Source: Enterobacter sp. Cy-643 (GTDB lineage: Bacteria; Pseudomonadota; Gammaproteobacteria; Enterobacterales; Enterobacteriaceae). Taken from it: a stretch of DNA of 64,000 nucleotides. The position numbers and the translations under genes are program-made. Of this stretch, positions 9,752 through 17,566 are shown piece by piece. The stretch spans positions 310,001 to 374,000 of the forward strand of contig NZ_VWWV01000002.1 in the NCBI RefSeq assembly GCF_011752815.1. The letters run 5' to 3'. Under the pieces are notes generated by a model, which saw nothing but the letters and a program-made list of their open reading frames with translations, searched no databases and had not been told where the DNA came from. Within the stretch, counting starts at the first letter, position 1. Each line of letters opens with the position of its first letter.

Positions 9752-12265
9752 ATGCAGTATTTTAGGCTTTCTACTGTGGCACTAACCCTATCTGTCGGCA
9801 TGTTTTCATTGTCGGTGCAGGCCCGGGTCTGGGAGTTTGATGCTTCACGTCTGGGTGGCGATATCAGTGATGCGGATATCGCTCTGTTTAACCAGGGCGG
9901 GCAGCTTCCGGGAACCTATCAGGTTGAGGTGTTGCTCAATAGCGAGCAGGTGGATTCACGGGAAGTGGTTTTCCACCTGCGGGAAGATGCCCGGGGAACG
10001 CCTGTTTTACAGCCCTGCCTGAGCAGGACACAGCTTTCACGTTACGGCATAAAGACGGAAGACTATCCGGGGCTGTCCGGCAAAGGGCCAGACGTAGACA
10101 AAGATTGTGCTGATATCCACGTTATTCCGGATGCCAGAGCCGAGTTTAATTTCGGTGCGCAACAGCTGATGTTGAGCGTTCCGCAGATAGCGCTGCGGCC
10201 TGAAGTAAAAGGCATAGCCCCCCGGGAACTGTGGGATGAGGGCATCCCGGCGATTCTGATGAACTACCGGGCCGGTACCAGCCGTATTGAATCACGAATC
10301 GGGAGCGGAAGTGTCAATGCGTCGCAGTATATGCAACTGGAGCCTGGCGCTAACTGGGGACCATGGCGACTACGTAATTCGACAACGTGGCAGAAGAGCC
10401 GCGGGCACTCTGGCCGCTGGCAGACGCCTTATACCTACCTTGAGCGTGGTCTGTATGACATGCAAAGCCGGCTGACGCTGGGAGAGCGTTTCACACCGTC
10501 GGAAATTTTTGACAGCGTGCCTTTTCGCGGGGTGATGCTGGGGTCGGATGAAAATATGCAGCCCTCTTCGCTGCGGGCGTTTTCACCAGTGGTGCGCGGG
10601 ATTGCACGCACCCAAGCCCGGGTGGAAGTGAAGCAGAATGGCTACACGATTTACAACGCCACGGTAGCGCCCGGTCCGTTTGCCCTGCGTGACTTTGCCG
10701 CAGGGGGCTCGGGGGGGGATTTGCAGGTTACTGTATGGGAAGCCGACGGCAGTACTCAGGAGTTCAATATCCCTTATCAGACGCCGGCTATAGCGCTGCA
10801 GGAAGGCCATCGCGTTTACAACCTGATGGCCGGGCAGTACCGGGCATCCGATAACGCAGTTGATGCTGCACCGGTAGCACAAGCCACTGTTATGTATGGC
10901 CTGCCGTGGAGCCTGACCTTATACGGCGGTCTGCAGGGGGCGAAGCACTATCAGGCGACGACTGCGGGTCTGGGCATGTCGCTCGGGTCGTGGGGGGCTG
11001 TGTCTTTGGATGGAACCCACGGCCGAGGGCAGAAGAAAGAACATGAGAGTGAAACGGGCGGGTTCGGGCGGCTGCGCTACAGCAAGAGCGTAGCGGCAAC
11101 AAACACCTCGTTTACCCTGTCCACCACTCGCTATGACTCATCCGGTTTCACCACGCTGTCTGAAGTTCTGGACAGCTACCGGCAGGGAAGTCCGGCCGGC
11201 CGCGATGCAAAGCGCCGGTCTGAAACAACCCTGACGCTCGGTCAGTCGCTGGGCGGATGGGGAAGTTTCACTCTGAGCGGTTCCCGCAACAGCTACGGCA
11301 ACGGGCAAGGAGGTACCGAGTCGTTCAGTGCTGGCTACGGCGTCGGTATACGCGGTGTTTCCCTGTCGCTGAGCGCGACGCAGAACCGTACCCGGAACCG
11401 CGGCGATAAATGGCAGGATAATCGGCTGGTTAACGTGATGGTTAGCGTTCCGCTGGAGCGCTGGCTTGGCGGGTCAACCCGAGCGACGTATCAGACAACG
11501 GCGTCGTCATCCGGCGGCAACACGCAGCAGGTGGGGCTCAGTGGTCAGGCATATGACCGCCAGCTGCGGTGGAATGTGAACCAGCGCCAGCGCTCGGGGG
11601 CGATCAGCGCAGACCGCAACGACAGCGACCTGAACCTTGGCTGGAGCGGGGGCTACGGCCAGCTGAATGGCCGTTACGGCTACAGCTCATCTTACCGGCT
11701 GATGGGGCTGGATGCGTCAGGCGGCGTGGCGATCGCCCGCAGTGGTGTGATAGCCGCGCAGACGATGAACGAGACCGTGGCACTGGTGGAAGCCCCGGGC
11801 GCATCCGGGGTGCAGGTCAGGGGCTGGCCGGGCGTGAAAACCGATTTTCGTGGCTACACCACGCAGTCTGGCCTGCAGCCTTATCGGAAGAATATTGTCA
11901 GTCTGAACCCGGCCCGTCTTTCGGCTGACGCAGAAATAAAGCAGACGGACGTGACGGTGGTACCGACTCAGGGTGCGATTATTCCGGCCACCTTTATCAC
12001 TCATATTGGCGGGCGGGCGCTGGTGACACTGACGCGTCCGGACGGTAAACCGCTTCCTTTTGGAACACTGGTCACCTCGGAAAAACAGACATCATCCAGC
12101 AGTGGCATTACCGGTGAAGGTGGGCAGGTATATCTGTCAGGCCTGGACGGGAAAGGTGCCATGGTGGCGAGATGGGGAGAGGCGCAACAGTGCCGGGCGG
12201 ACTACCGTCTGCCGGAAAAACAGGGGCCGGCCGGGCTGTATCTGTTAGAGGCAGTTTGCCGCTGA
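9752..12265 (+). CDS. Outer-membrane fimbrial usher, SafC-like
   Basis: The usher forms the outer-membrane pore that assembles and exports the fibre. At 837 residues it has the normal length. It shows a signal peptide (ending about residue 24), an N-terminal chaperone-binding domain beginning WEFDASRLGGDISDADIALF, a 24-strand barrel, a plug domain, and two C-terminal periplasmic domains ending in QQCRADYRLPE and a final VCR. Segments such as VVRGIARTQARVEVKQNGYT, the following YNATVAPGPFALRD, and VEAPGASGV are nearly the same as those I recall for Salmonella SafC, placing it in the gamma-3 (FGL) clade. The gene is much richer in GC than the regulators upstream, so the island is a composition mosaic. 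Confidence 0.92.
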   Translation: MQYFRLSTVALTLSVGMFSLSVQARVWEFDASRLGGDISDADIALFNQGGQLPGTYQVEVLLNSEQVDSREVVFHLREDARGTPVLQPCLSRTQLSRYGIKTEDYPGLSGKGPDVDKDCADIHVIPDARAEFNFGAQQLMLSVPQIALRPEVKGIAPRELWDEGIPAILMNYRAGTSRIESRIGSGSVNASQYMQLEPGANWGPWRLRNSTTWQKSRGHSGRWQTPYTYLERGLYDMQSRLTLGERFTPSEIFDSVPFRGVMLGSDENMQPSSLRAFSPVVRGIARTQARVEVKQNGYTIYNATVAPGPFALRDFAAGGSGGDLQVTVWEADGSTQEFNIPYQTPAIALQEGHRVYNLMAGQYRASDNAVDAAPVAQATVMYGLPWSLTLYGGLQGAKHYQATTAGLGMSLGSWGAVSLDGTHGRGQKKEHESETGGFGRLRYSKSVAATNTSFTLSTTRYDSSGFTTLSEVLDSYRQGSPAGRDAKRRSETTLTLGQSLGGWGSFTLSGSRNSYGNGQGGTESFSAGYGVGIRGVSLSLSATQNRTRNRGDKWQDNRLVNVMVSVPLERWLGGSTRATYQTTASSSGGNTQQVGLSGQAYDRQLRWNVNQRQRSGAISADRNDSDLNLGWSGGYGQLNGRYGYSSSYRLMGLDASGGVAIARSGVIAAQTMNETVALVEAPGASGVQVRGWPGVKTDFRGYTTQSGLQPYRKNIVSLNPARLSADAEIKQTDVTVVPTQGAIIPATFITHIGGRALVTLTRPDGKPLPFGTLVTSEKQTSSSSGITGEGGQVYLSGLDGKGAMVARWGEAQQCRADYRLPEKQGPAGLYLLEAVCR

Positions 12266-12320
12266 CAGCAGGGACACACTCCCGAAACGATCAAGCAGAA
12301 ATATTACCCTGAGGCTGAGC

Positions 12321-12764
12321 ATGATGAACAAAAAAACAATGTACCTGACTGCAGTAGCACTGTTGGCAAGCACGACACAGGCCCGAGCAGCAAACAGCCC
12401 ACAGCTTGTTCTGCAGATGAATCAGGGCCTGCAGGCAGGTGCGATCAAAGACGGCACAAAACTTGGCAGGGGCACGCTGGTCAGCTACGACACCCATACC
12501 GGCTTTCAGCTCCGGAGTGAGTCAGCGGTCAGCACGCCACGGCCGGGGCACTATGTGCTGACAGGTAACCAGAACCCGTTGCATACGTTGCGGGTGCGTC
12601 TGGTTCCGAAGCAACTGGCGGTGACGCGGCTGCCTGATACTCCGGGAATAACCGTGCATACCAGCGAAGATCGGATGGTTTTTGACATTCTGGCTGATGG
12701 CTACCAGTTGGTTAAAGCAGACATTTATTCAATAACAATTAATGGCGTGGTGTTGCTTCCGTAG
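12321..12764 (+). CDS. SafD/AfaD-like fimbrial tip subunit
   Basis: A 147-residue secreted protein: signal peptide to about residue 25 (TTQARA-AN), then one immunoglobulin-like domain. The LVLQMNQGLQAGAIKDGTKL and GRGTLVS segments and the closing ADGYQLVKADIYSITINGVV match the pattern of SafD and AfaD, subunits that cap the fibre and were called invasins. It lacks an obvious N-terminal donor strand with alternating hydrophobic residues before the domain, as expected for a subunit placed at the tip. The order chaperone, usher, tip follows the saf operon (B, C, D). The ATG at 12321 is followed at once by a second ATG (12324), either of which could be used. Confidence 0.75.
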   Translation: MMNKKTMYLTAVALLASTTQARAANSPQLVLQMNQGLQAGAIKDGTKLGRGTLVSYDTHTGFQLRSESAVSTPRPGHYVLTGNQNPLHTLRVRLVPKQLAVTRLPDTPGITVHTSEDRMVFDILADGYQLVKADIYSITINGVVLLP

Positions 12765-12928
12765 AACAAAACGTCATACACCTGTGCAGGCATATTTTAA
12801 AAGTAACTTATATTTTCTTGCGAAAATATAAAAACAATAATTACGGCCTTATAAATTCCGAATTTACGCACTGGCAGCTGCCTGCGCGTAAAATAACCCA
12901 CCCTAAGTTAAATAAGAGAGTAAATTAT

Positions 12929-13483
12929 ATGTTAATTTCCAATCACCCATTAAAAAACGTATTATCAGCAGTAATCGGTGTTACCGCATTATTTACTTCA
13001 GCAGGAGCGTTTGCTGCTAAAGTGACCGCCCCACAAACAGCAACAGCAGCAATTGTATTAAATAATCCCATAATATTCACTCATTCACTCACGGTGAAGG
13101 AAGACATGATGGCTGGGATTGATAACGGAACGTTGGCAGAAGGTAATGTGACCTTTTCGGCTGGTGCTACAGAAAAGGTAGCGTATACCTTCGGGGAAGG
13201 AACACAGCAATATAGCGGCTTTAGCGGCGGTATTGAAACCCTCCTTACTGGAAGCAATAATCCCGAAAACAAGTTAAGGGTAATGCTGTCGTCAGCAACA
13301 GATGCTATTTCCGACTGGGAGTTTCATGCAGCAGACAGCTTAATCCCGTACGCGTACGTTACGGGCCCCGTTACGGACGACGTGTCATCCTACAAGGTAA
13401 CAATACCAGGCAGAGCTGATATTAATAATTCAAAACCCGACTCATACGTTCTTTCGGTTACAGCTTACGGCTATACCTCTTAA
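12929..13483 (+). CDS. Presumed major fimbrial subunit of the Saf-like operon
   Basis: Taken from the ATG preceded by AAGAGAG, the protein is 184 residues with a clear signal peptide (MLISNHPLKNVLSAVIGVTA ... AGAFAA). The frame also stays open upstream to a TTG at 12818, but that extension puts a polar, basic stretch before the signal peptide and is unlikely. The mature protein starts with an extended segment (KVTAPQTATAAIVLNNP) of alternating hydrophobic residues that could be the donor strand of a polymerising pilin, followed by a beta-rich domain without cysteines. I do not recognise a close named homologue. Function is inferred from its place as the last gene of the chaperone-usher operon, with a terminator behind it. 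Confidence 0.65.
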   Translation: MLISNHPLKNVLSAVIGVTALFTSAGAFAAKVTAPQTATAAIVLNNPIIFTHSLTVKEDMMAGIDNGTLAEGNVTFSAGATEKVAYTFGEGTQQYSGFSGGIETLLTGSNNPENKLRVMLSSATDAISDWEFHAADSLIPYAYVTGPVTDDVSSYKVTIPGRADINNSKPDSYVLSVTAYGYTS

Positions 13484-13549
13484 TGGCAAAAATACGTAGC
13501 CAGATAAAGAAGTAAAAAAGCCCTCTTCTATAAAGGCTGCTCAGAACGA

Positions 13550-13584
13550 AGAGGAATCCTGCCTTTCAGTGGGATTCCTCTTTT
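13550..13584 (+). terminator. Terminator of the fimbrial operon
   Basis: A perfect 10-base stem (AGAGGAATCC and its complement), 12-base loop, then TTTTGT. It lies 66 bases after the pilin stop. Confidence 0.7.
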
Positions 13585-13859
13585 GTAATAACCACAGGCC
13601 ACTCTCGACAACCCCTTGCATCAAAAATCTTGTCCGGTGACAACATCCCGATTCCCTGAAGATAATCTGCTTAATGGACATCGAATGAGGGCGCTGACAG
13701 TAGCGAATAATTTTAGCCCTGAGTACCTTGCGCGCTCTGCCGGAAACTCTCTCAGGGGTGAAAATTGGTTAGCGTGACGGAGGCCAGACTTGTGTCAGGT
13801 AACCGCCAGCCAAAGCGCATACAGGCAGATAATGGCATACTGAAAACAGCTATAAACCA
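13585..13859. other. Gene-free stretch between fimbrial operon and serT
   Basis: About 275 bases with mixed composition. I see no open frame of useful length, no direct repeat of the serT 3' end, and no recognisable integrase fragment, although the position downstream of a tRNA gene is where such remnants would be expected. Confidence 0.45.
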
Positions 13860-13890
13860 AAAAACCCAAGTCGCATAACGACTTGGGTTT
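13860..13890 (-). terminator. Terminator of serT
   Basis: An inverted repeat AAACCCAAGTCG / CGACTTGGGTTT with a five-base loop lies directly beyond the tRNA 3' end. Read on the minus strand it is followed by a T-rich run. Confidence 0.75.
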
Positions 13891-13896
13891 CAAATT

Positions 13897-13984
13897 TGGC
13901 GGAAGCGCAGAGATTCGAACTCTGGAACCCTTTCGGGTCGCCGGTTTTCAAGACCGGTGCCTTCAACCGCTCGGCCACACTTCC
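13897..13984 (-). tRNA. serT: tRNA-Ser (anticodon TGA)
   Basis: The minus strand reads as an 88-base class II tRNA starting GGAAGTGTGGCCGAG and ending CGCTTCCGCCA, with CCA encoded. The anticodon loop is CTTGAAA (anticodon TGA, reading UCN serine codons). A long variable arm (CGACCCGAAAGGGTT) and the T-loop TTCGAATC are present. Acceptor arms pair fully. Its position beside yccA is the same as serT in E. coli, although here an oppA-like gene lies between them. It is the boundary between the accessory left part and the conserved right part of the window. Confidence 0.97.
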
Positions 13985-13994
13985 AACGAGGCGA

Positions 13995-14023
13995 ACTATA
14001 AACATACCCATACTTCATGTAAA
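13995..14023 (-). promoter_or_regulatory. serT promoter
   Basis: On the minus strand TTTACA (-35) and TATAGT (-10) are separated by exactly 17 bases, and the -10 ends 10 bases before the mature tRNA 5' end. A GC-rich stretch (GCCTCG) follows the -10, like the discriminator of stable RNA promoters. Confidence 0.75.
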
Positions 14024-14140
14024 GCACGATTTTGTTCAATCGCCTGAAATTTCATCATATTTGTATTATTTGCCTGAAACTGCAGCAACATGCTCAGTTT
14101 CAAACCGCTTTTCTGCCCTCCGTAGAGGGCAGCATTAGCA

Positions 14141-15766
14141 TTAGTGCTTTTTAATGTAGAGATCCTGGGTTAGATATTTGCCTAGCGTGTTCGGGGCGTA
14201 ACCTCCAACGTAAGGTTTCACCAGTTGAACCTTCACATAGTGATACACCGGGATGGTCGGGACGTCTTTCGCCAGAATATCTTCGGCCTGCTGATAGTAT
14301 TTCGCTCGTTCGTCCAGGGTGGTAGCCTGTGAAGCTTTGGCAATAATCTCATCGTAGGCAGGATTGCTGTATTTGGAACTGTTCTGGCTATCGCCAGTAC
14401 GGAAGTTGTTCAGGTAGGTCGCAGCATCATCGTAGTCGGCAATCCAGCCGTAGCGCACCAGGTCGTAATTACCCGTGCGCTTGGTGTCCAGCATAGTTTT
14501 CCATTCCTGGTTTTGTAGCTTCGCCTCGACGCCGATGTTTTTCTTCCACATTGAACTGGCTGCAATGGCAATGCGCTGGTGCGATTCAGACGTGTTATAA
14601 AGCAGGTTAAATTGCAGAGGATGCTTCTCGCTAAAGCCCGCTTCTGCCAGCAGCTTTTTCGCCTCAGCAACGCGCTTGTCGTGACTCCAGCTGCCGTACT
14701 CCGCAGGCTTAAGCGTTATCCCGCCAATTTTAGGCTGACTGACCAGCCAGGCCGGCTTTTGCCCCTGCCCTAATACTTTCCCGGCGATAATATCTTTATC
14801 AAGCGCCAGATTCAGCGCCAGGCGAACGCGTGGGTCGTTAAACGGCGCTTTGGTGGTATTGAATTCATAATAGTAAGTGGACAGATAAGGCGTGATATGG
14901 ACCTGATCCGGAATGGATTTTTTAAGCGAGGCGAAAAGCGTTTCCGGCACGGTATAAGTGATATCAATCTCACCCGCTTTATAGCGGTTGATATCTGCTG
15001 TACCGGAAGTCACAGGCAGATAAGTCACTTTATTAATCACCGTGTGAGCATCGTCCCAGTACTGCTTGTTACGCTCACCGACGACTTTTTCGTTCACCAC
15101 CCACTGAGATAGCTTATACGGACCGCTGCTGACGAAGTTGGCGGGCTGGGTCCATTTATCCCCAAATTTTTCAACTGCCGCTTCGCTCACCGGTACCATA
15201 GACGTGTGGCCGAGCATCAGCAGGAAAGCCGACGTTGGCTGGTCAAGCGTCACCTGCACGGTGTTAGCATCCAGCGCTTTCACGCCCAGGCTATCGACCG
15301 GCTTTTTGCCTTCGGCAATGTCATTGGCATTTTCGATATGCATCGTGCCGGGATAAGTTGCGTAAGGGGAGCCCGTTTTAGGATCGACTAAACGCTTCCA
15401 GCTCCAGACTACGTCCTGGGCGGTGATAGGCTCACCGTTCGACCACTTTATCCCCGGGCGCAGATGGAACGTCCAGACTTTGTTGTCCTGATTATCCCAT
15501 TTTTCGGCCAGATGAGGCTCGATGGAACCATCGTTTTTGACGCGAATCAGACCGTCAAAAAAGTCGCCGATGATATTACTTTCAACGTCGCTCTCCACTT
15601 TGTGGGGATCCAGCGAAGCGGGTTCACTGCCGTTGTTACGTACCAGCTCCTGTTTGGCTGCAAGCTCGGTTCCTGGCGGAACGTCTGCTGCCCATGCGCT
15701 GGAAATCGCGCTGAGCAGCCCCAGAGCAACCAATGATTTTGAGAATGTGTTGTTGTTTGCTTTCAT
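14141..15766 (-). CDS. OppA/MppA-family periplasmic peptide-binding protein (orphan)
   Basis: A 541-residue substrate-binding protein of ABC peptide importers (SBP family 5), with a signal peptide MKANNNTFSKSLVALGLLSA ... AWA. The segments ELVRNNGSEPASLDPHKVE, KVWTFHLRPGIKWSNGEPIT, LLYNTSESHQRIAIAASSMW and VKLQNQEWKT-like residues match OppA and MppA closely. The two cysteines that form the OppA disulfide are both replaced: Ser in YLSTYYYEFN and Ile in YGWIADYDD, as in MppA. No permease or ATPase gene is adjacent, so it probably feeds a transporter encoded elsewhere (OppBCDF by family precedent). It is inserted between serT and yccA, which are neighbours in E. coli. A hairpin (14113-14132) follows the stop but has no T-run on this strand. 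Ligand is unknown. Confidence 0.85.
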   Translation of the reverse strand: MKANNNTFSKSLVALGLLSAISSAWAADVPPGTELAAKQELVRNNGSEPASLDPHKVESDVESNIIGDFFDGLIRVKNDGSIEPHLAEKWDNQDNKVWTFHLRPGIKWSNGEPITAQDVVWSWKRLVDPKTGSPYATYPGTMHIENANDIAEGKKPVDSLGVKALDANTVQVTLDQPTSAFLLMLGHTSMVPVSEAAVEKFGDKWTQPANFVSSGPYKLSQWVVNEKVVGERNKQYWDDAHTVINKVTYLPVTSGTADINRYKAGEIDITYTVPETLFASLKKSIPDQVHITPYLSTYYYEFNTTKAPFNDPRVRLALNLALDKDIIAGKVLGQGQKPAWLVSQPKIGGITLKPAEYGSWSHDKRVAEAKKLLAEAGFSEKHPLQFNLLYNTSESHQRIAIAASSMWKKNIGVEAKLQNQEWKTMLDTKRTGNYDLVRYGWIADYDDAATYLNNFRTGDSQNSSKYSNPAYDEIIAKASQATTLDERAKYYQQAEDILAKDVPTIPVYHYVKVQLVKPYVGGYAPNTLGKYLTQDLYIKKH

Positions 15767-15992
15767 GACCTACGCCTTATTAATGTTATTTAACGACGGT
15801 ACGGCTAACACTCTTAGTCGGCTTTAGGTAATAAAGCAATATTTTTCAGCCACCTATAAGTGGGTGTTATGGCATTAATTTTGTACAATGTGATAAACTG
15901 CACGAGGTAAAGATGGGTAAAAAGGCTTTTGTCTAATAAAGGCGGGCATTATGCTCATGACCATAAAACACCTGTAAAAGAGAGAGTTTAGA

Positions 15993-16652
15993 ATGGATCG
16001 CATTATTACCTCCTCGCGTGACCGTTCGTCACTGCTCAGCACCCACAAAGTGCTACGTAATACCTATTTCCTGCTGAGTTTAACGCTGGCATTTTCCGCG
16101 TTGACGGCAACCGCCAGCACCGTACTGATGCTGCCTTCTCCTGGGCTGATTCTGACGCTGGTGGGGATGTACGGCCTGATGTTCCTGACCTACAAAACTG
16201 CGGATAAACCGGTGGGCATTCTGTCTGCGTTCGCCTTTACCGGCTTCCTGGGTTATATCCTGGGGCCAATGCTGAATGCATATCTGTCCGCTGGCATGGG
16301 AGATGTTATTGGCCTGGCATTGGGCGGTACCGCGCTGGTCTTCTTTAGCTGCTCCGCTTATGTACTGACTACCCGTAAAGACATGTCCTTCCTCGGCGGC
16401 ATGCTGATGGCCGGCGTGGTGGTGGTGCTGATTGGTATGGTGGCAAACATCTTCCTGCAGCTTCCAGCCCTGCACCTGGCGATTAGCGCGGTGTTTATCC
16501 TGATCTCTTCTGGCGCCATCCTGTTTGAGACCAGCAACATCATCCGCGGCGGCGAAACGAACTACATCCGCGCGACCGTCAGTCTGTATGTTTCTCTTTA
16601 CAACATCTTCGTTAGCCTGCTGAGCATCCTTGGTTTTGCCAGCCGCGACTAA
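15993..16652 (+). CDS. yccA: Inner-membrane BI-1 family protein YccA, FtsH modulator
   Basis: A 219-residue protein of the Bax inhibitor-1 (UPF0005) family with seven hydrophobic segments beginning near residue 22 ([20 protein letters not shown]). In E. coli YccA is a substrate and inhibitor of the FtsH membrane protease and protects the SecY translocon when it is jammed. Length and sequence fit the enteric orthologue throughout, including the C-terminal [17 protein letters not shown] ... FASRD. It is transcribed alone, away from the oppA-like gene, with a strong terminator behind it. AGAGAGTTTAGA precedes the ATG. Confidence 0.95.
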   Translation: MDRIITSSRDRSSLLSTHKVLRNTYFLLSLTLAFSALTATASTVLMLPSPGLILTLVGMYGLMFLTYKTADKPVGILSAFAFTGFLGYILGPMLNAYLSAGMGDVIGLALGGTALVFFSCSAYVLTTRKDMSFLGGMLMAGVVVVLIGMVANIFLQLPALHLAISAVFILISSGAILFETSNIIRGGETNYIRATVSLYVSLYNIFVSLLSILGFASRD

Positions 16653-16669
16653 CTGATGCGGTAATCGCC

Positions 16670-16700
16670 AAAAGAGAATGCCTTGTGCATTCTCTTTTTT
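16670..16700 (+). terminator. Terminator of yccA
   Basis: A 12-base perfect stem (AAAAGAGAATGC and complement) with a CTTGT loop followed by a long T-run, 18 bases after the stop. Confidence 0.85.
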
Positions 16701-16788
16701 TTACCCTCAGTCCCGCCGCATTCCGCCCTTAAGCCCACAGAGAAAATTTGCTACACTTCGCCCGATTTGACGTAAATAGCGGATAACT

Positions 16789-17118
16789 ATGTTGACCTTT
16801 GAAGGCAGAGAAATAGAAACAGACACCGATGGCTATATGAAAAATAGCCAGGAGTGGAGCGAGCCGCTGGCGGAAGAAATTGCCGCCAAAGAAGGCATTA
16901 CCCTGGCGGTAGAGCACTGGGAAGTGGTTCGTTTTGTACGCGAGTTTTATCTGGAGTTTAATACCTCTCCGGCCATTCGCATGCTGGTTAAAGCTATGGC
17001 AAACAAGTTCGGCGAAGAAAAAGGCAACAGCCGTTACCTGTATCGCCTGTTCCCGAAAGGCCCGGCCAAACAGGCTACTAAGATTGCGGGCCTGCCAAAA
17101 CCGGTAAAATGTATCTAA
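16789..17118 (+). CDS. tusE: Sulfurtransferase TusE
   Basis: TusE accepts persulfide sulfur from the TusBCD complex and hands it to MnmA for 2-thiolation of the wobble uridine of tRNA Glu, Gln and Lys. The 109-residue protein has the DsrC/TusE fold. The single C-terminal cysteine, penultimate (KPVKCI), is the sulfur-carrying residue of the family. Length equals the E. coli protein. It converges on acyP and overlaps its end by four bases. Confidence 0.95.
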   Translation: MLTFEGREIETDTDGYMKNSQEWSEPLAEEIAAKEGITLAVEHWEVVRFVREFYLEFNTSPAIRMLVKAMANKFGEEKGNSRYLYRLFPKGPAKQATKIAGLPKPVKCI

Positions 17119-17402
17119 TAGCGGATACCAAAGTTGATCCATTCGCGTTCAGGTTGATGTGGTTCAGTCAGAACTTTATCAACCCTGGCGCTGCGTGGCC
17201 CGCCGGATTTTAGCCACGCCAATAGCTTTTCAACCTGCTCCGCCTCTCCGCAGGCTACCACCTCAACGCTGCCATCATCCAGGTTACGGGCATAGCCTGT
17301 TAAGCCAAGCTTTTCGCCCTCACGCTGAGTGCTGTAACGAAAGCCCACGCCCTGAACCACCCCGTGTACCCAACACTTCACGCACTGTTTTTCTGAACTC
17401 AT
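17115..17402 (-). CDS. acyP: Acylphosphatase
   Basis: Hydrolyses carboxyl-phosphate bonds of acylphosphates such as acetyl or carbamoyl phosphate. The 95-residue protein holds the family signature [13 protein letters not shown] (Arg binding the phosphate) and [15 protein letters not shown] (Asn orienting water). The start chosen is the ATG of [10 protein letters not shown]; an in-frame upstream ATG at 17450 would add 16 residues not seen in the family. It ends with the conserved FGIRY. The gene is convergent with tusE and divergent from rlmI, as in E. coli. Confidence 0.93.
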   Translation of the reverse strand: MSSEKQCVKCWVHGVVQGVGFRYSTQREGEKLGLTGYARNLDDGSVEVVACGEAEQVEKLLAWLKSGGPRSARVDKVLTEPHQPEREWINFGIRY

Positions 17403-17566
17403 TATTGCCTCCGCCTGAATACACAAAACAGCTCTAAGTTTAACAAACACCCTCTTTTTTTCTCAGGTAGTAACCCACTCTGTGAGGCTCCCACGCGAAT
17501 AAATTGCAATTAGCGGCTTCAGACCGGAAAATGGCGCCCATTTCTTAGCGAAGCAGCAAATAAATT

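Noticed and set aside
12818..12928. N-terminal extension of the pilin from a TTG
   Set aside because: It would place a polar, basic stretch of 37 residues before a normal signal peptide; the ATG at 12929 has a good ribosome site.
13585..13859. Integrase or attachment-site remnant downstream of serT
   Set aside because: No copy of the tRNA 3' end and no integrase-like frame could be found in this stretch.
14113..14132. CTGCCCTC/GAGGGCAG hairpin as terminator of the oppA-like gene
   Set aside because: On the gene's strand the hairpin is followed by AAAAG, not a T-run, so intrinsic termination is not supported.
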